The position numbers and the translations under genes were made by a program. From assembly GCA_001414345.1 (NCBI GenBank), contig LLCB01000086.1:1-64000 (forward strand): DNA of 64,000 nucleotides, in the 5' to 3' direction. Positions 34,748 through 46,849 of the stretch are shown piece by piece. Numbering within the stretch: the stretch's first letter is position 1; every line of letters begins with the position of its first letter. The notes below the pieces were generated by a model. It saw nothing but the letters and a program-made list of their open reading frames with translations, was not told the origin of the DNA and searched no databases. The stretch is from Hymenoscyphus infarciens (lineage: Eukaryota > Ascomycota > Leotiomycetes > Helotiales > Helotiaceae).

Positions 34748-36023
34748 GCATTCTTCCCCTTTTCCAAGTCCAATTTAACCCTTTTGCTGAGAAGGATGTA
34801 TGTTAACCTCCTTATTAACCAGCGTTGCCCCTCTCTTCAACATGGCGACGATCCAGAGAAAGCCACAATTGTATGAGATTCCTGTTCCTCACCCACGACA
34901 ACAATAGATACACAACGTAGAGGTGGAACTTGGAGTTTTTTCCTGCTTCGGGAAGTTCTTGTCAGCCACTGCTCCTAGGTTCTGGTCTGTACAGCTCGCT
35001 TGTTCGACCCTGCTGTCCTCCCAGTTGTTTTGGTCTTGTGCGTTTGTTCTGGGGGGGTTTTTTCCTACTCTTCTATCTGCTAGAGTTAACCTCCCCCATT
35101 CTGTGAATTTGTGCCTTTGGTGGCGTTGTTAGGTTGGTGGAAGTTTCCAGGCCGTGCTCTTTAGTCTTCCAAATTTGTTGCTGTTTGTGTGGTTTGGAGT
35201 CCGTTTTTGCTGGTTTTCTTCTGGTTTCTTCCTCTGTGTTTGGTGTTTCTGGGGTGCTGCTGCTGCATTTAGGGGGTTTTCCTACCACAGATACCCAATG
35301 ATAACTCGAGATTTTCCTGTGACTTTTTGTGCTTGTATCCATGATATGGTAGTGTTATGACTGAGTTTTCTAGGTCCTGTTTGTGGAGTGTTGTTGTTTT
35401 GAGCAGAATAAAGCGTGAGATGGTGATGATATTTTGAGATACTTCTTCTGACGATTGTCAGAGTGCAATTTCAATTCTATATTAGCTTCTCTGTGTGGTG
35501 TAGGAACAATTCAAAAATAGCTGCTTATTGACAGAACAGTGACAACGCAAAGTGGGAATATTTGCTTAGGCTTTGTGTTGTACTGTAGTTATTTGAAGCT
35601 TGCTGTGTCAAATCCATGCTTGGAATCTTACAATGACCAATTCCAAAGCTCGCAACAAGCACCAAAAGATCAAAAAAGGAAATGATCAATTAATCAAAGA
35701 AGTATTTCAAGGCTGTAAGTTTACTAGTTTCCAACATAAGAACCATTGAAAGCAACTCTTCTGCTTGAAATGAAAACAACGAAAACAAGCTAAAGCCTAT
35801 CAATATACTAATGGAAAGCGCAGAGCCACAAAACACACTGCAAAGTCGATGACTTTGTATTTTGGATGGCAATGCCTCGTCACTTGAGTTTTCAACCTCC
35901 CCCATGACTCCCAGCCATGAAATGAGAAGGAACGAGTGGAGAAACTTGATGATGGTCAACATACCTATCCATTCAAGCAATGGACTCCTTACTCTTCCCA
36001 AACTACTCCCTCCTAAACTTTAT
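34748..36023. other. Convergent intergenic region
   Basis: The 3' flanks of two convergent genes. Several T/G-rich stretches near 34920-35340 give long but unsupported frames. I see no RNA gene or repeat. Confidence 0.45.
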
Positions 36024-37031
36024 TCAAATCTTCGTAAACCCCTCCCTCGGAGGCTGCAACCAATTCCTCTCATCATAAACCGCCCCCTCCCCCTCAATAA
36101 CATGAAATGTATAAATTATCCTCCCCTTCCTACTAACATTCTTCTCACTCTTATGCAGCAAGTTCCCATGAATCAACACCAACGTCCCAGCCTTAACCTC
36201 CCCCAACTTATACTCCCCCTCCTCCTCCTTCGCTCCATACTCCTTTCCCTCCGGAAAGCGTCTCCCCTCATTATCAATAAACTCCGTACCGTCCCCTCCC
36301 TTCTTCCTGACAAACCTCTTCCCCACCTCCGCAGTCTTATGACTTCCAGGTAGAAAACTTAAACACCCATTTTCAACTGTTGCATCTTCTAATGCGTACC
36401 AGAAACCAACGGCGGAGGGTGGATCGGTGTAGAGGAATGTTGAATCTTGATGTGGAGGAACGGCACCGCCTATCTCGGGTTGTTTGCAGATTATCATGCT
36501 CTGTAGACATCGAGGATCTTTGAAGCCCATAGAACGAGCGATTGCGCCGGGAGAATGGGTTGATGAGGGAGAGAGGAGGGATGCGAAGGGTGGGGAGAGG
36601 ACGTGGAGGTAGTGGCCTATTTTGTTTATTGCTAAGGCTTTGGGTTTCGTCAAGTTTCCGGATTGATCGAAGGCATCTGAAGGAGAACTGAATCAGCGGT
36701 TGTTCAAAGAAGAGCCTTGGAATAGGGGAATTGGGGTGAGACCTTCTTCGAAGAAATACCGAATCTTGTCTCCGCTGCTGAGAAAGTAGTCATCTCCTAC
36801 ATGCTCTACATCATCTCCTTCGCCAGTGGAGAACTTTGTCATAGGGTGGTCATCTAAGGAGAAGTTGTCCAGCATGGAGTGGGTTTCGGACAAGAGGGAA
36901 GAGACTGTGGCTTCGTCTAAGGCACCAGGAATGAGGAGATAGCCATCTTGTTCAAACTGTGCTAGTTGTTCTTTCGTAAGGCCATCTTGAGATGTTGCAG
37001 GAAGTTGGGGGGATGTGCGTGATGGTGCCAT
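36024..37031 (-). CDS. Phytanoyl-CoA dioxygenase family protein (PHYHD1-like)
   Basis: Fe(II)/2-oxoglutarate-dependent dioxygenase. Exons are complement 36743-37031 and 36024-36676 with a 66-bp intron (CTGATTC branch), 313 residues, start ATG 37031; a TTG nine bases upstream is not a start. The double-stranded beta-helix ligands are visible: H172 and D174 in PPHQDSTF, the distal H271 in HGNLLHKSEKN, and R282 in KGRIIYTFHVIEG for the 2-oxoglutarate carboxylate. FLPGSH lies between them. The N-terminus carries the QFEQDGYLLIPGAL motif that opens the family. No clear peroxisomal targeting signal is present (C-terminus FTKI), so a cytosolic PHYHD1-type enzyme fits better than the peroxisomal alpha-oxidation enzyme. 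The natural substrate is unknown. Confidence 0.9.
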
Positions 37032-37872
37032 GTTTGGCAAGCCAGTGGTGGGCTATTCGGAACTACTCAAGAAGAAGCACAACGCTTCTGTTTTGATTTA
37101 ATTGATTTAGGATGTGCTTTAGCAGAGATCTTTATTGACCTGAAGTTTCCAATGCCAGGAGGACAAGTTGGAAGCTGCTTGATGTGAATCCGATCCAACA
37201 TCAAACCGAAGATGTCCAATCATAGCCCCACTTTTAAGATACCCCTCCAACAAGAGAAACCTCGGCCACGATAAGAGCAGAGCTCCAAAAGACAAAAAGC
37301 TACCTATGTGAGCTATAAACATAAATGGCCAAACTATACAAAGAAATATGAGCAATCGATGATACATTCAAATCATGGCCATCACAATATTTAAAATATA
37401 AGCGGAACGGCAAGCAGGGGAAGACTGCCTAGCCTCCAGTGAGGGATGTTATATTACCTTTCTAATACCAACTGCCAGTATGGCAAATCAAGTGAATTCT
37501 CTTAAATTCATTATCAAACTTGGTCCACGAAGCAACAGAAAAGAAGAAATGAAAAGAGATCTTGCCATAATCGATAACCTGAAAATGTACGAGGAAACTG
37601 GAACGCAAATAGAATTCTCATCTCTCCCTTCCCGATATTCGCAGTGAAGAAAAGGTAACGAGACCATTTCATTAGTTCATATTGCCATGATTTAGTTGGG
37701 GAAACCCAATGACCAACCAGTCAGACCATAAATTACTACCAAACCGATGGTATTTATCCCTTGTCAAAACGCCCACCCAGCCGGAAATATTGTACTTTTT
37801 TCAATCCCCAATATGATATGACCACAAATAGCCAGCCGTCCCTCGCCTTGAACCCAAAATCCGTAAACCCAT
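37032..37872. other. Intergenic between the PHYHD1-like and NASP genes
   Basis: Both neighbours are on the minus strand; this holds the promoter of the dioxygenase and the 3'UTR of the histone chaperone. Nothing else is recognised. Confidence 0.45.
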
Positions 37873-39486
37873 CTAAGCCTCAGCCGCAGTCTCGACCTTG
37901 GCTTTCTTGCTATCACTCTCATCGGCGTCGTCTTCGGCCTTGCGTTTTCCGCTCGCGCCATGTGTAGCTGCAGTTGGTTCTGGTGTGGCCTCTGCGGTCT
38001 TCTCTCCCTTCTTTCGGCGAACGAGACCAGTCAGGTCGGTTGCTGTTTTCTTGGCCTCTTCGATTCTGGTGGCTGCCTGGGCTGGGGTTTCTCCTAAAGA
38101 TGCTCCAAGCACTCCGCCCATTGCGTTGCCACCTCCCATACCTAAGGTCTCTTTGATACCATTAACATCGACTGCTGGTGCTTTCAATTCGGTCAGCTAG
38201 AACAGAATGTTAGTTTTTGAAAATACTAAAAGTAGTACGAGGGAATGAGAATGCTTACTTTGACCTCTAATTGAGTAACCATTTCCTTGACATCAGCGAT
38301 TTGTGCTCGAGTGACAACATTATCATCTGGGGAGGAGCAAGAAGCAAGCTCAACTTCTTTAGCTTGCAGCTTGGCGTTTGTAATGTCAATTGCAGCCTGC
38401 ATCTCCTTCACAGCTTCCTCTCTGAGAGCTTGACCATCCTCGACTTCGGTATCATTCTCTGCTGGCTTGCCCTCTTCGCCCTCGGGCTTTTCGGTTGTTG
38501 CCGAAGCAAACTCCAATGCGAGGGCTAGCTTGTAGTGACCTTCAGCCATAACTTCGGATTCTTCGGGGTACAGCTCCTTCTTGTATGCTAACGAAGCTCT
38601 GAAATCGGAAACCGCAGCAGGGAATCTATGATAATTAGCCAAGTCCAGAATCCAAGCAATTCGTGTACTGACCTCTCGTTCTCAAGAGATATCTCTGCGA
38701 GAAGATCGTGTGTGTCTGCCAGTCTCTCCTTGATGTGTTTGGTCATTGATGAATCTCCAACCTCCTTTCCCTTGCCGTCGCCATCTTCTGGTTCCTCTAA
38801 TTTCTTGGTGAACAAAACTCGAGCGAGATCCAGAATTTCGAAAGCTGCAGCGAGATCGTCATCGTCCTCCTCCTCCTCCTCTCCTTCAGCGTCATCGCCC
38901 TAGTAAACTGTAAGAATGTGCTATGATGAACTCTGGGGCAAGTACATACCTCAGCATCCTCATCATCGGAATCCTCAAAGTTCTCATCACCAGTAAACTG
39001 GAACAATGGCTTCTTCGCCTCAACTTCCTCCTTTGCGCCGCTAGCTTGATCCGCGATAATCGCAACGCCCTCCTCAGCAACAAGCTCGCTCTTGGTCTTC
39101 TCCTCCTCCTTTGGTTTCTCGGCCTTTGACTTTGCTGCTCCCTTCTTCTCCTTCTTCTTTTCTCCCGACGCGCGTCCACCTAAAACATCACTCTTGCTCT
39201 GTCCGACTTTGAAAACTGAGCGACCGTAGAGGAACAGAATCTCAGCGTTCTCGGGAGACATCTCGCCATTTAGCTCAGCTTGAAGCTCCGAAGCTTGGGA
39301 ATACAAATCCGAGGCCTCTTCGTAATTCTTGTGCGCAAATTGCGCTGTTCCCTTTGCGCAAAGATCTGCCAGTGAGACTTTGACTGAATTGAATGCCTCC
39401 ATTGCGGCGGCCGCGTCTTCGGACAGGGTGATGGGTGGTTCGATGGGTTCTGGGTGGTTCGCGACGGGTCCTGGATTGTCTGCCAT
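37873..39486 (-). CDS. NASP/Hif1/Sim3-type histone chaperone (SHNi-TPR)
   Basis: Nuclear histone H3-H4 chaperone of the NASP (animals), Hif1 (budding yeast), Sim3 (fission yeast) family. Four exons (complement 38950-39486, 38673-38899, 38259-38625, 37873-38196) with introns of 50, 47 and 62 bp give 484 residues. TPR 1 (ADLCAKGTAQFAHKNYEEAS) is followed by a Lys/Glu-rich insertion, then an acidic stretch rich in Glu and Asp spanning the first intron (DSDDEDAE / GDDAEGEEEEEEDDDD), as in the TPR2-interrupting acidic loop of the family. SHNi-TPR-like helices follow (FRASLAYKKELYPEESEV, MAEGHYKLALALEFA), then a coiled coil. The C-terminus has a bipartite-like basic signal (GKRKAEDDADESDSKKAK). It is divergently paired with the polymerase epsilon subunit gene. 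Confidence 0.93.
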
Positions 39487-39925
39487 TGTATCGTCGCGAT
39501 TGATATTTAATATCGACTTTAATTGATTGATACGGACTGGGATAGAAGTGAAGTAGGATTGTTGGAATGGTATGTCGAATCGATTTCGGTGGTGAAGTTG
39601 CTTGATTTATCTTGTTTGCGACAGCTTGAACTTCAGGTTGCTGGGGGTGATGTGATGAGTGAAGCTCGGCCACCCGCGGACGACCCTTGAGGTGCACACT
39701 GGAGAACAAAAGCAGCAGCAACTTTCTAGTACAATTTGGCATTGCCTCGGAAAATTTGGGATAATCGAACGTAAAATACCTGGATTATATTCTAATATAT
39801 TCTAAATTAGTCCCAAGCATTTAGGACAATCACTTTGAATTACCTCCCCTAGAAAAGTGGAAACAACGCAAGTTAGGTTTACTGCTGCTTTTACTCTCCA
39901 TCGCGACAACCTGGGAAAACACTTT

Positions 39926-39943
39926 ACGCGCCTTTTAACGCGT
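39926..39943. promoter_or_regulatory. MluI cell-cycle box pair in bidirectional promoter
   Basis: A full MCB (ACGCGT, palindromic) at 39938-39943 and a core ACGCG at 39926-39930 lie 68-85 bp upstream of the polymerase epsilon gene start and within the 524-bp shared promoter with NASP. MCBs are bound by the MBF complex (Mbp1-Swi6), which drives G1/S genes, including replication polymerases in yeasts. Both flanking genes act in S phase, which supports function. Only the motif is seen directly. Confidence 0.55.
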
Positions 39944-40010
39944 CTCACGGTCTCTCCACCTAGAAGTCTTTCGATACCATAATTCCGAAAACCTTCGATT
40001 TATTAGCACA

Positions 40011-42424
40011 ATGAGTAAATCCCTCCCCACCGGAAAGCCCAGAACGGCTGCAATATTCAAAGCACCCGATACACCAGCTCCCGCAAACCCAATTCCCTCT
40101 TCCTCTCCCGCCTTTGGCACGCCGGCGCATACCATAAGACCCTTCAATCCACCTGCAATCGCCCCCAAAGCGAGCATTCTCCCCGTCCTCCTTCCTCCCG
40201 CGACACTAAGGCCTCTTGCCTTCCGAACCTTTACCAAAAAACACAGTCTAACCCTCACGTCTTCGGCTCTGCAAGTTATTGCTGCCTTTATTGGGAGGCA
40301 TTGCGGGACAGGATGGAGGGAAGAGGGGCTAGCCGAGAAGGTGCTGGAGGAGGTGGCTAAGAGTTGGAAGAATAGGAGTGGTGGCGTGATTGTGGATGGT
40401 GAAAAGGGGGAATTGAAGGATATTTTGAAGAATTTGGAGGGGAGTATGGTTGGGGGGAGGATAGTGGTTGCGAGGGAACTCAGTCGGCAGAATAGTCTTG
40501 TTCTTGGGTCTTCGCAGTCCGGGGAGGTTTCTCATACAAGATTGGGACTGCGGCCAATTTCTCTGGCAAGAGAGGATAGTCAGTCAAGTCTAGGACTATC
40601 AACTTTAGACGTTGAGGACGAGGAAGAAGATGAAGGAAATCGAGATCCTAGAAAGTGGCTCAAAGTTATTGGTGCCTTTGAACAACCCCGGCTGCTGTAT
40701 AATGTTGGAAAGAAGCATTTTGATAAGTATGGTACCCCCTCAAAAGTTTTCGCCCTCCGTACTAACTCCATTTCAGAGACACATCAAAACCATCACTCCT
40801 ACCACCAGCATCACATAAAACCCAAGTTTTCCGGAATAGATACAACCTAATACACCAACGCCTTTTACGAAATGAATCATTTCAAGCACCAACTTTTGAA
40901 ACCACCAAATCCTCACTTCGCCGTTCCGCTTCAAATTCATCTCAGCAATCTTACAAACTCACACCTATTGCAAATCTCCTTGGCCGAAATGGAAGCACTC
41001 ACATGCTGTTAGGTCTTCTCAGCATATCGCCTACTGGAACACTGGCAATAAACGATCTTACGGGGAGTATTGCCCTGGATCTCACACATGCGAAGCCATT
41101 ACCAGAAGATGGTGCCTGGTTCGCTCCAGGAATGATAGTGATAGTCGATGGAACATACGAAGAAGACGACAATAACGCCGGTGGACTTGGAGGAAGCGGT
41201 GGTATTGGAGGTACAATCGGTGGAAAATTCATCGGATTTTTCATCGGAGGCCCCCCTTGTGAAAGAAGGCAAACAACTCTCGGCCTCAGTGGAAAGAACG
41301 GAGATGGAGACGTCACAGCCGGTGGTGGTTTTGGCTGGGTCGACTTCCTAGGAGTAGGAAGTGAAAGGGCAGTCGGATCTAAAATGCGAAAAATCGAGCA
41401 GCGAATTCTCAAAGCTCCAATAGAAGATGAAGATACCGAAGGAAGAGGAAGGATAATTATCATTGGAGAAGTAACACTTGATAAACCCGCCACCCTACAA
41501 GCCCTCAAAAAACTCCTCGGACTTTACGCAGCAGAAACAGAAGAAAATACCCCGATGACTTTCATTCTCCTGGGAAATTTCGTTCAACATCCCATCATGT
41601 CCCGCGGTGGAAGCGGAGGCAGTATAGAATACAAAGAATACTTCGACACGTTAGCCCTCACCCTCTCTGAATACCCCACCCTCCTCCAATCCTCAACCTT
41701 CATCTTCGTGCCCGGCGACAACGATGGCTGGAATTCCTCCTTCTCTGCCGGCGCAGCAACAACCCTTCCGAGACCCGGAATCCCAGAAGTCTTCACCTCC
41801 CGAATAAAACGTGCTTTCGCAACTGCAAACGCAGAGATGGAAAAGGAACGAGGGACGAAAGGAGATGGAGAGGCGATATGGACAAGTAATCCTGCCAGAG
41901 TATCGTTGTTCGGACCTGGTCATGAACTTCTGGTTTTCAGAGACAATATGACAAGTCGTCTCCGTCGAACGGCCATTAAATTCTCCTCCTCGAAACCCGA
42001 CGCTCCTGAGGAAGAAGAAGAAGACATCCAAATGTCCAACACCCCACCTCCACCCTCATCCCCTACCCAAGAAACCTCGCTCTCATCCTCGCCCCTCCCA
42101 ATGGCCCCCGAACCAACACCACAACCAGACCTCCACGCCGCAAGAAAACTCACAAAAACCCTCCTAGACCAAGGACATCTCTCCCCTTTTCCTCTAGCTA
42201 TCCGTCCCGTTCTTTGGGACTACACCTCCGCCCTGCAAATATATCCCCTCCCTACTGCTATGGTGTTGGCGGATGTTGATACACCTGCTTTCTGTGTTAC
42301 GTATGAAGGATGCCATGTTATGAATCCGGGGAGTATTGTTGCGCCGGGACGGAGGGGGGTGGCTAGGTGGGTTGAGTATGGGGTTACGAGGGGGATTGGG
42401 AAGGTGAGGGAGGCTTTGTTTTAG
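40011..42424 (+). CDS. DPB2: DNA polymerase epsilon subunit B
   Basis: Second-largest, non-catalytic subunit of the leading-strand replicative polymerase, essential for linking it to the CMG helicase. Exons 40011-40726 and 40777-42424 with a 50-bp intron (TACTAAC branch) give 787 residues; start ATG 40011. The splice junction rebuilds HFDK-DTSKPSLLPP, followed by VFRNRYNLIHQRLLRNESFQ, the conserved entry to the OB domain. SYKLTPIANLLGRNG and LLGLLSISPTGTLAINDLTG follow, then the calcineurin-like phosphoesterase domain (MTFILLGNFV, STFIFVPGDNDGW, NPARVSLFG, ELLVFRDNM). As in the family, the metal ligands are degenerate, so the domain is structural. It ends with the PLPTAMVLADVDTPAFCVTY and NPGS motifs. 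A Gly-rich insertion follows MIVIVDGTYEE. Confidence 0.95.
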
Positions 42425-43012
42425 ACGAGGCAAGAGAGAGAAGAAAAGATAGAAAAGAATGGTCTGGGATTGGATTGGGAGGAGTTGGATTAGGTTATGA
42501 AGGGGCGTTGTTTTTTAAGGTTAGCTGGGAGGGCTAGATATTATAATGAATCAGTCCACAAGATCACGTCTTCTGTTCTGCGAAGGTCCTTAGCAATGCT
42601 AGGAATATCAAAAGAGGGTTGCGAGATAACAATCTCAACAAAGGACCTAAAACTAGGAAACATAAAGTTACTCGTTCGAGCCTCTTGAAATATCCAAATT
42701 TTGGTCCCCGAAGTCTCACCTAAACAATTAAATAAGTAGTAATAAAGTATCATACCACAGAGCACATCTAAGAAATAGATTCACGTAGCACCACCTCCTT
42801 CCAAAAGGAGAAAAAGAGGGGTAGGTAACACGTGAGTGGTTGTATGTAGTTGTGTCATTTCAGCAGTAGATTACTTACAGAGCAACAGATTACTCTGAAG
42901 GACAGCTTACTCGACACAAGTTAGACGATTGCGGGGTACGGGTATCAGCCCTCACCATTGATCGTCCCGATGATTCAAACACCCAACCTCTCTTATTCTT
43001 CGAGAGGACTAT

Positions 43013-43086
43013 TTACTCGTAGATTACTCGTGGTTTACTCGTGGCTTACGCGTAGTTTACTTGTAGCTTACTCGTAGCTTACTCGC
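43013..43086. repeat. 11-bp minisatellite, about 7 units
   Basis: Seven consecutive 11-bp units of the form TTACTCGTAGC vary at a few positions (TTACTCGTGGT, TTACGCGTAGT, TTACTTGTAGC). A related four-unit array in the opposite orientation lies at 43911-43953. Confidence 0.7.
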
Positions 43087-43910
43087 AAAGAGTTAGGTAG
43101 ACAATAAGACGAAACGAATATGAATCAACCAAACCTCTTTGGATTTCCCAATCATTTTCAGAACTGCGAAACCAAAACGGAGTCTCAACCACTTTAGATA
43201 TTATTATGAAGACTTGAAATAACAACAAAAATAACAATTAATTAAACCCCCGCAAACTCTTACTACAGACTGAAAATCCCACGAGAATCGCGAGTGTTGC
43301 TGAAGATTCAGCCGGGACCTGGTTATCATAGAAATTCCCGAAATATTATTTTCACAAGCAGTATACTAGTCGATACTTCCAATCCTAGATCTCTAGTCGC
43401 CAATCTTACATCGTACAAAAGAGCAATCCTTCTCGCATGAATGCAGTATCGCAACTTTCGATTTTCAATTTAGTACACACCCAGATACACTCACGTCGAC
43501 TCTACTATAATACAAGCTTGCCAACACTAGAAGATGCTTGAAAATAGTGAAAGCAACGAAAAGCTTACCTATAAGTAGCCCACTTCTATGTTTTCCATTA
43601 TTAGTAGCTTACCTGCGAATAGACTAGTGTTCTAAAGTCCTACCTACGAATAGCTAGGGCAATGAATACTGAGAATTCCTAGATAACTTTCCGAAAACCA
43701 ATAGCAACTAAATACTTTCTATTCAAGATAAACAACTAAGACCTTGTGTAAATAAATCGCAAGTTGTTGAGAAAATGAAGGATAATTACTATTAAAGATC
43801 AGTTCTTCATTGTAAAGAAAAATTATTATGACAGGCGTAGGTTAAATCAACATTTCCAAGGGTATGAAATTTTGTGTAACTGTCACCTTTTTGGCCCCCA
43901 AACTTCAGCT

Positions 43911-43953
43911 CGAGTAAGCCACTAGTAAGCCACGGATAAGCCATGGGTAAGCC
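43911..43953. repeat. Four-unit array, inverted relative to 43013
   Basis: AGTAAGCCAC-type units occur four times; their reverse complement (GTGGCTTACT) matches the 43013-43086 unit. The two arrays are about 820 bp apart and inverted, so they could form a hairpin or be remnants of an inverted duplication. Confidence 0.55.
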
Positions 43954-44166
43954 AACAAGAAAAGGGGGCCAAGGACCATGTTGAAAAAGAAACCGATCTC
44001 CACAAAAACCCGCGCTCTGCGGCGAAAGTCTGCATTCCCCGAGATCCGACATTCACAATGTCCCTCTGTTCAACGAAGTTAGCTAGCAACATCACAACAT
44101 CTGACAATCCATAAGCGCAAAATTTGTCATGCTGGTGAATAAACATCGCCGCAGCAAATTTCCATT

Positions 44167-46302
44167 TCAACTACCTAATATCGCAGTATTTGAAGGCGTC
44201 TTATCGCTCCCACCCCTCAAATGAGACGCCGACCCCTTAAACAAAGACTGCCATATAAACGCCTCACTGAGTAACAATTCAATATCTTTCTCATTCCAAT
44301 CCCTCGTAGGAAGAGCTTGCAGAAACATCATCACCTCTTGGAAATCCAACTTCCGTAATTTCTCCGACCATTTGACCAGAAATGCCACGCAGACGTAGAG
44401 ATGGAATTCTGAGAATCCTTGTTCCTCGGCCGGTTAACGGGTTAGTATGAGGATTATGGAGGTTGGGCATATGACTAACCATATAGGTGTCCCACATTCT
44501 AATGGTATTCCTGACACTTATCTCTCTCATCAAGAGACAATTCATCCATCGGAAACTAAACTGAATAAACTCAACCCCTTCTTGCTCAAGATGTTTCGCA
44601 AGAGCTTGATCAATACGAGCCGTAAGATCATGAAGAGCAGCGACTTGTCGTTGAATGCCCGGTTGGGCAAAAATATAATTATCCTGAATCCCATCCAGAA
44701 GTTTGGTTAAACACCAGAATGAATCTGCTTCAACGGCATCCAAGACGGGTTTTGGTAATTGGCCTGGATCCATACCGCTTTCCACGTCGGAATCGGTAAT
44801 ATAACTGGCAAGAAATACTTGCCAAAACGGTGTCACCAGATCATTAATTCCTTGTACGTAACCACTTGCTGGATGCCGTACAGCCCAGAGGTATAGGATT
44901 CTCTCCAGTGACCGCTGTGTGGCCTCATAACTGTACAGCTCCAAATGTGGATTTGTTCGAGGCACATCAATACTGATTTGATGCCATACCGCTTCGTCTA
45001 ACCCTCTAACTTTGCCAGCTGGTGCAGAGGCGCTGCTGGTTCTTTCGAATGCCTGTCTAACTCCGTCCAGGTATTCTTTCCGTTTTCTCTCCAGTGTTCC
45101 TACACGTCTTTCGCTACTTGTCGGAAGATATCCCAGTAAAAGTTGCCATGTCATCGCTCTAACTTCCTCGGGAACTCCTGACCAAGCTGCAGACCTCAGA
45201 TCTGTCAGAGATATCGAAGTGGCTTGTAATATCCGTTTGAACTTGTTAATTCGAGTTATTCGCGAATTATGAACATCCATTTCCTTAGTCGAAGACCCTG
45301 GGGGTATAGGAGGGTGGTTAATGAGATGGAGGGAATTTGCGGGATCTCTTAGGATCTCTTTGTACTGAGGTCTCAATATTTTTCCCTCACTCTTTTTTGC
45401 GACGGGGTAATTTGGCGTAGGTCTTTCAATGGCAATATCTGCACTATTTGAAAGTCGACGGGGTCCGAAGCCGCCATGCCCTCCCTCCAAACCTTGTCCA
45501 AAAGGCGCCAGATTACCAGTAAAATCTGCATCGTTTTTCGCGGGGGACCTTTTTGTTTTCCGTTTCATACTAGATATACTAGGTAATCCAAAATCGTCGC
45601 CATCGTCATTATCATAACCGTAGTCGTCCTCTTCGTCGACATCATCTTGTGCATCCCAGTCATTATTCGTGTGCGAGAGGAAATCTGTATATGTCCTCCG
45701 AGGCGGAGAGGAAAGTCCACCACTTCGTCTACCAAGAGGCGGGGTATCACTTCGTGTCTTATTATACGACGAAGAGGAGGGCGGGGTTCGAGGTCGTCCT
45801 GAGCTTGAAGATAAAGATCTTCAATTGCACATTAGCTTTTGCATCTCCATGAGCGGGGTCTTGTGCGACATACAGGTTGTCAATCTTCAAAAGATCCGCG
45901 TGCGAGTATGAAGCGCCTACTACCAGCCCTGGATCCCGCACTGTCTTCTTTGGAGAAGGATCTCGTCGGCTCTCTGAATTTCTCCCACGCCAGAAAGGAG
46001 ATGCCGATCTGAAAGGCCTCGTCAGCTACATTCGTCCGCTTGTTGGTTTTGGGGGAACTGGATTGCGATGCGCGGGGTAGTACATACTCGGATCTTTCTA
46101 TATTACACACAGATTAGCATGATTCTCAGGCTCGCAAAGGACACTTCGTCGCTCGAAGGGTGTTCACTGACCAACCTGTACCATTTCCTATGCCAGAAGC
46201 TGCAGTCAGCTCTGTAACTCGCTATGTTGTTGTTTGAAAGAAGAGGAAGCTTGCACGAACCTGCTGCGGCGGCTTCTTGGATCCATTTGAAGAAGAAAAC
46301 AT
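44167..46302 (-). CDS. GYP1: TBC-domain Rab GTPase-activating protein, Gyp1-type
   Basis: GAP for Golgi Rab (Ypt1/Rab1-like) GTPases, TBC1D22/Gyp1 branch. The TBC core is intact: SGVPEEVRAMTWQLLLGYLP (arginine finger), HQISIDVPRTNPH, YSYEATQRSLERILYLWAVR, ASGYVQGINDLVTPF (glutamine finger), FSFRWMNCLLMREI, WDTYM, then after a 55-bp intron (44425-44479) EQGFSEFHLYVCVAFLVKW. The N-terminus is modelled as ATG 46302, exon 46261-46302, exon 46182-46209, a 10-nt micro-exon 46088-46097, and a long exon from 46008, in phase throughout (ERSESASPFWRGR). One anomaly: near 45808-45822 the frame QLKIF runs on to a stop while SSSSGRPRTPP continues in the next frame. The exon total is one base over a multiple of three, so a +1 insertion or an unrecognised small intron is present. 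Confidence 0.85.
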
Positions 46303-46849
46303 GTTGAAATCCTCAATCCCCGACGTTGTCCCTCATTCCTCAGTCCAATCTACTTTGCGCTTTGAATTTCTTAATGTTTTCCCTGGCCTGGAGTTTCGAA
46401 GTACTAGTATGCAGGTGCCGCGATTGAATCACGTCAGGTGGCCGTCTCACGTGTCATTGAGTTGGCTCCATCGGACTGCGCAGTTGGTACCTGGGGCTGC
46501 CCGGACTACCCGAGCCTCAAAACCGCGAGCACTTATTCTGCAGAGAGCGGAGCAACCAACTTGACTTCAACACCCAAACCTCTGCTCTTATTCTATTCCT
46601 TCCTTCTTTTGACGAACTTGGGCGCCGCTCATTGAAAGAAGTCTTTCTACACTAACTCTTCTTCACGTCCCTCCTTAGATCCCTTAATCTTTTGAAGCTC
46701 TGCCCTTCTCTTCGCTTTCCCGACCTGGAGACCGTTGACAGGAGACCACCACGACACCACGACACCACGACACCACGATCAATTACCACAGGGCGCATCC
46801 GTTCTTACGAGTATTGATTTAGAAGCCGGGTCCAAAGGCGACATTCGAA
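46303..46849. other. Divergent promoter region, GYP1 and Hrp1-type genes
   Basis: 547 bp between two divergent starts. A short CACCACGA tandem repeat (about 46748-46779) lies in the leader of the rightward gene. No cell-cycle or other regulatory box stands out. Confidence 0.4.

Larger units (their letters stand above)
42425..44166. other. Intergenic with short-unit repeats
   Basis: Convergent 3' flanks of the polymerase subunit and Gyp1-type genes, unusually long (1.7 kb) for this block. It holds two short minisatellites (listed separately) and no supported gene. Confidence 0.45.
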
